Translations under genes and position numbers: made by a program
The notes under the pieces: generated by a model
The model's database searches: none
Told to the model about the DNA's origin: nothing
The model's input: only the letters and a program-made list of their open reading frames with translations
Assembly (NCBI GenBank): GCA_900550355.1
Contig: URRT01000025.1
Coordinates: forward strand, 1-16,198
Direction: 5' to 3'
Length of the DNA stretch: 16,198 nucleotides
Origin: an uncultured Collinsella sp.
Lineage (GTDB): Bacteria > Actinomycetota > Coriobacteriia > Coriobacteriales > Coriobacteriaceae
Shown: positions 12,788 to 16,198 of the stretch, in pieces
Position numbering within the stretch: the stretch's first letter is position 1
How the letters are laid out: every line of letters starts with the position of its first letter

Positions 12788-14089
12788 ATGAGCGATATTT
12801 TGGACGTCTACGGTCGCGAGGTGCTCGACAGCCGCGGCAATCCCACCGTCGAGGTCGAGGTCGTGCTCGAGGACGGCAGCTTTGGCCGTGCAATGGTGCC
12901 TTCGGGTGCTTCGACCGGCGCCTTTGAGGCCTGCGAGCTGCGCGATGGCGACAAGGGCCGCTACCTGGGCAAGGGCGTTTCGCAGGCCGTCGAGCACGTC
13001 AACAACGAGTGCGCCGATGCCGTCGTGGGCCTCGATGCCTTCGATCAGCGCGCCGTCGATGTCGCGCTGATCGCTGCGGATGGTACCCCCAACAAGACCA
13101 AGCTCGGCGCCAACGCCATCCTGGGCGTGCACCCGAAGGTGTGGCGGGCCGTTGCCCGCGCCGCTGCCGAGTCGGCTGGCCTGTCGCTGTGCCAGTACCT
13201 GGGCGGCGTCAACGCTCATCTGCTGCCCACACCTATGATGAACATCCTCAACGGCGGCGTGCATGCCGACAATAACGTCGACTTCCAGGAGTTCATGATC
13301 ATGCCGGTGGGCGCCCCGAGCTTTGCCGAGGGCCTGCGTTGGTGCGCCGAGGTCTACCATACCCTCAAGGGCGTGCTGCACGAGGCCGGCCTGGGCGGCG
13401 GTGTGGGCGACGAGGGCGGCTTTGCCCCCAACCTTAAGACCAATGCCGAGCCGTTCGAGTACATCACCAAGGCCGTTGAGAAGGCTGGCTTTAAGCCCGG
13501 CGTCGACTTCATGTACGCCATGGACCCGGCCTCGACCGAGTTCTACAACGCCGAGACCGGCATGTATGAGCTCAAGGGCGAGGGCGTGGAGTACACGAGT
13601 GCCCAGATGGTTGATTACTGGGAGAAGCTCGTCGACACCTATCCCATCATTTCTATCGAGGACGGCATGGCCGAGGAAGACTGGGACGGCTGGGTCGAGC
13701 TTACCCGCCGCATTGGCAACAAGGTGCAGCTGGTGGGCGACGACCTGTTCGTCACCAACACCGAGCGCCTCAAGAAGGGCATCGAGCTGGGTGCCGCCAA
13801 CGCGATCCTGGTCAAGGTCAACCAGATCGGCACGCTCACCGAGTCACTCGAGGCCATCGAGACCGCCAAGGAGGCCGGCTACGCTTGCATCGTGAGCCAC
13901 CGTTCCGGCGAGACCGAGGACTCCACGATCGCCGACCTGGTCGTGGGCGTCAACGCCGGCCAGATCAAGTCGGGCGCACCGTGCCGCAGCGACCGTATCG
14001 CCAAGTACAACCAGCTCATCCGCATCGAGGACGAGCTTGAGGGCAGTGCGCGCTACGCCGGCAAGGCCGCGTTCTACAACATTCGCTAG
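12788..14089 (+). CDS. eno: Enolase
   Basis: Glycolytic enzyme interconverting 2-phosphoglycerate and phosphoenolpyruvate. It has 433 residues. The conserved residues are present: EVLDSRGNPTVEVEV (11-25), the Ser-loop GASTG (40-44), NGGVHADNN (155-163) with His159, Glu209 in GDEGGFAP, metal ligands Asp246, Glu291 (SIEDGM) and Asp318 (VGDDLFVT), Lys343 (LVKVNQIGT), His371 (SHRSGETEDS) and Lys394 (GQIKSGAP). One oddity is that where other enolases read GANAILGVS followed directly by a short hydrophobic helix start, this one reads ILGVHPKVWRAVARAAA. Residues 115-120 replace about two expected residues, an apparent net gain of four. GAGAGGGAG supports the ATG. It has its own upstream terminator and a strong downstream terminator. 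Confidence 0.96.
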   Translation: MSDILDVYGREVLDSRGNPTVEVEVVLEDGSFGRAMVPSGASTGAFEACELRDGDKGRYLGKGVSQAVEHVNNECADAVVGLDAFDQRAVDVALIAADGTPNKTKLGANAILGVHPKVWRAVARAAAESAGLSLCQYLGGVNAHLLPTPMMNILNGGVHADNNVDFQEFMIMPVGAPSFAEGLRWCAEVYHTLKGVLHEAGLGGGVGDEGGFAPNLKTNAEPFEYITKAVEKAGFKPGVDFMYAMDPASTEFYNAETGMYELKGEGVEYTSAQMVDYWEKLVDTYPIISIEDGMAEEDWDGWVELTRRIGNKVQLVGDDLFVTNTERLKKGIELGAANAILVKVNQIGTLTESLEAIETAKEAGYACIVSHRSGETEDSTIADLVVGVNAGQIKSGAPCRSDRIAKYNQLIRIEDELEGSARYAGKAAFYNIR

Positions 14090-14162
14090 GCACGCGGAGG
14101 TCGCGGGGGCGGGGAAGACTCGGATTTGCCTTGCTTCAGCCGGGCGCTGTTGAGCACCATTG

Positions 14163-14194
14163 GGCGCTGGGCCATATGACTCAGCGCCTTTTTT
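14163..14194 (+). terminator. Strong intrinsic terminator after eno
   Basis: GGCGCTG (14163-14169) pairs with CAGCGCC (14182-14188), extended by a G-T and a G-C pair to leave an 8-base loop. Six Ts follow at 14189-14194. This is the clearest terminator in the window. Confidence 0.92.
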
Positions 14195-14233
14195 ATGTCG
14201 AGCAAAGGCTGTCGAAGGTGGCGCGCGCGCTCG

Positions 14234-14248
14234 TGCTATAACTAGAAT
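14234..14248 (+). promoter_or_regulatory. Possible extended -10 promoter for the FtsB-like gene
   Basis: TGCTATAAC at 14234-14242 has the form of an extended -10 element, and an alternative TAGAAT lies at 14243-14248. It follows the eno terminator and precedes the ATG at 14286 by about 40 bases. The region upstream is a GC run with no evident -35. Confidence 0.4.
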
Positions 14249-14285
14249 ACTAAGCGCAAACAAACCTCAACCGCACAAGGCGCAC

Positions 14286-15047
14286 ATGGATCAGATTTAC
14301 GACAACAGGTACTATTCCGCCGGTTCGCGTGAGCCGTCGCTTCGCCGTGCGCGCACGGTGCAGCTCGGTGGGTCCGCCTACGCCGGTGCCGACCGCTCCG
14401 CGCAGCGCCCGACAAGCACCTCGCGCCCCAATGCTCAAGTGAATACTTCGACAGATGGACCAGTACGCCCGACACGTTCGTCGCATCCGTCGCGTCCCTC
14501 GGCCCAGACGCACGACAAAGCGAGCAGGCCTTCGAGCCGTCTTTCGGGCTCGGACTTTATGCGCTACGCCAACGACAACGCGGTGGTTAAGGCAATCTAT
14601 GACTTTACACATGGCTCTCTGCGCCCGCTGTTTATCGGTATCGTGGTGGCGCTGGCGCTCGTGAGCCTGTATTTTCCCGTACGCGACCTGTATGTGGCTA
14701 AGCGCTCGAGCGATATCTTGGCCAAGCAGGTCGAGATTCGCGAGCAATATAACGACGAGCTGCAAAAAAGCGTCGACAAGCTGCTCTCGGAGGAGGGCAT
14801 CAAGGACGCGGCGTCCGAGGACCTGGGCTTGGTGATGCCCGGCGAGAAGAGGATTGAAGTGCAGGGCCTGGACGGCGATTCGGATGCCTCGTCGAGCCAG
14901 AAGTCGTCGAACGCCAAGAAGGCCAGCGAAGTTGCCAAGGAAATCGAAGAAGTCGGTAAGGACGCGCCGTGGTACATCCAAGCGCTCGACATGCTGTTTG
15001 GGTTTAACGGCGTCGAGGGCCAGACGGTCGTGTCCAACGGCAAATAG
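14286..15047 (+). CDS. FtsB/DivIC-like septum formation initiator protein
   Basis: A 253-residue bitopic membrane protein. Residues 1 to about 110 are a polar region rich in Ser, Arg, Pro and Thr, probably cytoplasmic and disordered. A single membrane segment lies at about 113-131 (LFIGIVVALALVSLYF), followed by a likely coiled coil (about 134-168, KQVEIREQYNDELQKSVDKL) and the family ending DAASEDLGLVMPGEKRIEV (174-192). A charged Ser/Lys/Glu tail completes it. FtsB/DivIC proteins join FtsL and FtsQ/DivIB in the divisome. The location after eno and before ppx matches actinobacterial ftsB; the DUF501 gene usually between them is absent. The ATG at 14286 is preferred because the frame before it overlaps the eno terminator; the Shine-Dalgarno is weak (AAGG). 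It may be leaderless or poorly initiated. Confidence 0.83.
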   Translation: MDQIYDNRYYSAGSREPSLRRARTVQLGGSAYAGADRSAQRPTSTSRPNAQVNTSTDGPVRPTRSSHPSRPSAQTHDKASRPSSRLSGSDFMRYANDNAVVKAIYDFTHGSLRPLFIGIVVALALVSLYFPVRDLYVAKRSSDILAKQVEIREQYNDELQKSVDKLLSEEGIKDAASEDLGLVMPGEKRIEVQGLDGDSDASSSQKSSNAKKASEVAKEIEEVGKDAPWYIQALDMLFGFNGVEGQTVVSNGK

Positions 15048-15067
15048 CGCCCGGAGGGGAGCCCGCA

Positions 15068-16069
15068 ATGACAAATTGCAAACGCTATAAGGTAGCCGCG
15101 ATCGACCTGGGAACGGTGTCGTCGCGACTGGTGTTGGCCCAGGTCGAGGGCGGAGCGATTGTGGAATCGTCCAAGCATACCGAGATTACCGACCTGGGCG
15201 AGGGCGTGGACGCGACGGGTCGCTTTTGCGAGGCGGCTGTCGAGCGTGTACTCGCTGCGTGCCGTATGTTTGTGGACGAGGCGCGTACCTTTGGCGCCGC
15301 GTGCATCTGCACCACGTGCACGAGCGCCGCGCGCGATGCGTCCAACGCCGCCCTGCTGCTGGACGGCCTGCACGAGCTGGGGCTTGAGCCGCAGGTGATT
15401 CCGGGTGAGGTCGAGGCACGCCTGACGTTTTTTGGCGTGGCGCACGACTTTGCCGGCGAGCGCATCATTGTTGCCGATTCGGGCGGCGGATCCACGGAGC
15501 TCGCGACGGGCGTCTATGCGCCGGAGCGTGGCGTCTTTGCGCTAGAAGGGACGCGCTCGCTGGACATTGGCTGCCGCCGCGTGACGGAGCGGTTTTTCTC
15601 GACGATGCCACCCGCACGCGGCGAGCTTGCTGCCGCTGCCGCGTGGGCAGGCGAGCAGTTCGCCGCCTATTTTGAGGGCCTGCCTGTCGACTTTGAGCGC
15701 GCCGAGCGCCTCGTCGCGGTGGGCGGTACCGTTACCACGCTCGTGGCGCTGGTCCACGAACTGGAGCCGTACGACTCGAACTTTGTGCACCTGCGCGAGC
15801 TTTCGATGGAGCAGATTTCGGCCGCTATCGAGCGCATGTCTGCGTTGGATGTTGCAGGCATTGCCGCGTTGCCGGGCGTGCAGCCCAAGCGCGCGAACGT
15901 GATCTTGGCAGGTGCCGTGGTGATTCGCGAGCTCATGCGAGCCGGCGGCTACAAGACGCTCACCGTAAGCGAGAACAGCCTACTCGCTGGCATGGCCGCC
16001 ACCATCAACGAGGTTCTCGACGGCGCGACTCCCACCATCGCCTGGACCCCCACTCTCAGCACCCTCTAA
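15068..16069 (+). CDS. ppx: Ppx/GppA-family exopolyphosphatase
   Basis: Actin-fold phosphatase that releases phosphate from polyphosphate chains or from pppGpp. It has 333 residues, similar to the short two-domain actinobacterial Ppx proteins and shorter than the enterobacterial enzyme of about 500. Motifs are AAIDLGTVSSRLVLA (10-24), CTTCTSAARDASN (79-91), ADSGGGSTELATG (138-150), SLDIGCRRVTERF and VAVGGTVTTLVAL. The ATG at 15068 is preceded by GGAGGGGAG. It lies 20 bases after the FtsB-like gene and is likely cotranscribed with it. The actinobacterial order eno-ftsB-(DUF501)-ppx supports the call. No terminator is evident downstream. Confidence 0.92.
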   Translation: MTNCKRYKVAAIDLGTVSSRLVLAQVEGGAIVESSKHTEITDLGEGVDATGRFCEAAVERVLAACRMFVDEARTFGAACICTTCTSAARDASNAALLLDGLHELGLEPQVIPGEVEARLTFFGVAHDFAGERIIVADSGGGSTELATGVYAPERGVFALEGTRSLDIGCRRVTERFFSTMPPARGELAAAAAWAGEQFAAYFEGLPVDFERAERLVAVGGTVTTLVALVHELEPYDSNFVHLRELSMEQISAAIERMSALDVAGIAALPGVQPKRANVILAGAVVIRELMRAGGYKTLTVSENSLLAGMAATINEVLDGATPTIAWTPTLSTL

Positions 16070-16074
16070 ATAAT

Positions 16075-16088
16075 TTGCGGTGAAATAG
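16075..16088. repeat. Second copy of the 9346-9414 repeat outer sequence
   Basis: TTGCGGTGAAATAG matches 9349-9362 exactly. The similarity then ends, and the matching inverted arm is not seen before the insertion sequence end a few tens of bases later. It starts five bases after the ppx stop. Confidence 0.65.
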
Positions 16089-16101
16089 TTCCTAAATAAG
16101 C

Positions 16102-16198
16102 TGGTAAACGGGGGTGCGGACGATTTCTTGGACCGCGCCTAGGCGTATCCAAGCTTCCTGCGGTACTCCATCGGGCTCAGCCACCCGAGGGACTTCTT
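16102..16198 (-). mobile_element. End of an IS3-family insertion sequence, truncated by the window edge
   Basis: The last 97 bases hold the 3' end of an IS3-type transposase on the minus strand and the adjacent non-coding terminus. A TG dinucleotide at 16102-16103, typical of IS3 tips, begins a G-rich stretch (GGGGGTGCGGACGATTTCTT) that resembles an IS3-type terminal inverted repeat. The exact tip cannot be fixed because the other end and the target duplication lie outside the window. Confidence 0.7.
16139..16198 (-). CDS. IS3-family transposase OrfB, C-terminal 19 residues
   Basis: On the minus strand the frame entering from the right edge reads KKSLGWLSPMEYRRKLGYA and then TAG. The pattern LGWLSPMEYRRKLG is the usual end of IS3-family OrfB integrases (the segment after the DDE catalytic core). 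Only the tail is visible, so it cannot be told whether the transposase is intact. Confidence 0.82.
   Translation of the reverse strand, partial: KKSLGWLSPMEYRRKLGYA

Overview
The window is GC-rich (judged by eye, about 60-65%) and densely coded, with mostly ATG starts, purine-rich ribosome binding sites and compact intergenic spacers that carry hairpins. The order mazG, eno, an FtsB/DivIC-like gene, ppx is the order I know from actinobacteria (in Mycobacterium tuberculosis: mazG, lpqU, eno, ftsB, a DUF501 gene, ppx). Together with the style of the intergenic repeats this suggests an actinobacterium, most likely a gut coriobacterium of the Collinsella type. The genus is inference; no rRNA is present to test it.

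Layout. Bases 3-89 are the tail of an unidentified gene, followed by a terminator-like hairpin and a TIM-barrel sugar phosphate isomerase/epimerase-like gene (163-999). From 1169 to 9279 runs a histidine biosynthesis operon on the plus strand: a hisZ-hisG fusion, hisD, hisC, hisB, hisH, hisA, hisF, hisI, hisE. The one missing activity, histidinol-phosphate phosphatase, is supplied by a convergent PHP-family gene (9427-10338, minus strand) at the operon's 3' end, so the ten steps from PRPP and ATP to histidine are encoded in about 9 kb. hisA is broken by a one-base shift near 7270, at the boundary between the two half-barrels of the enzyme. It may be a real mutation or a sequence error; the rest of the operon looks intact.

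The second half (10647-16069, plus strand) is housekeeping: a stand-alone LarC C-terminal domain, a YfcE-like phosphodiesterase, mazG, a terminator, eno, a strong terminator, an FtsB/DivIC-like divisome protein and an exopolyphosphatase. The window ends inside an IS3-family element on the minus strand (the last 19 codons of its transposase), which lies close to a partial copy of an intergenic repeat.

Non-coding structure is the most unusual part. Five spacers carry different inverted repeats (6135-6186, 8451-8550, 9297-9312, 9346-9414, 10476-10540), and 14 bases of one of them recur at 16075-16088. They look like REP/BIME- or MITE-like elements, some of them inside the his operon. I see no CRISPR array, tRNA, rRNA, T-box or defence system.
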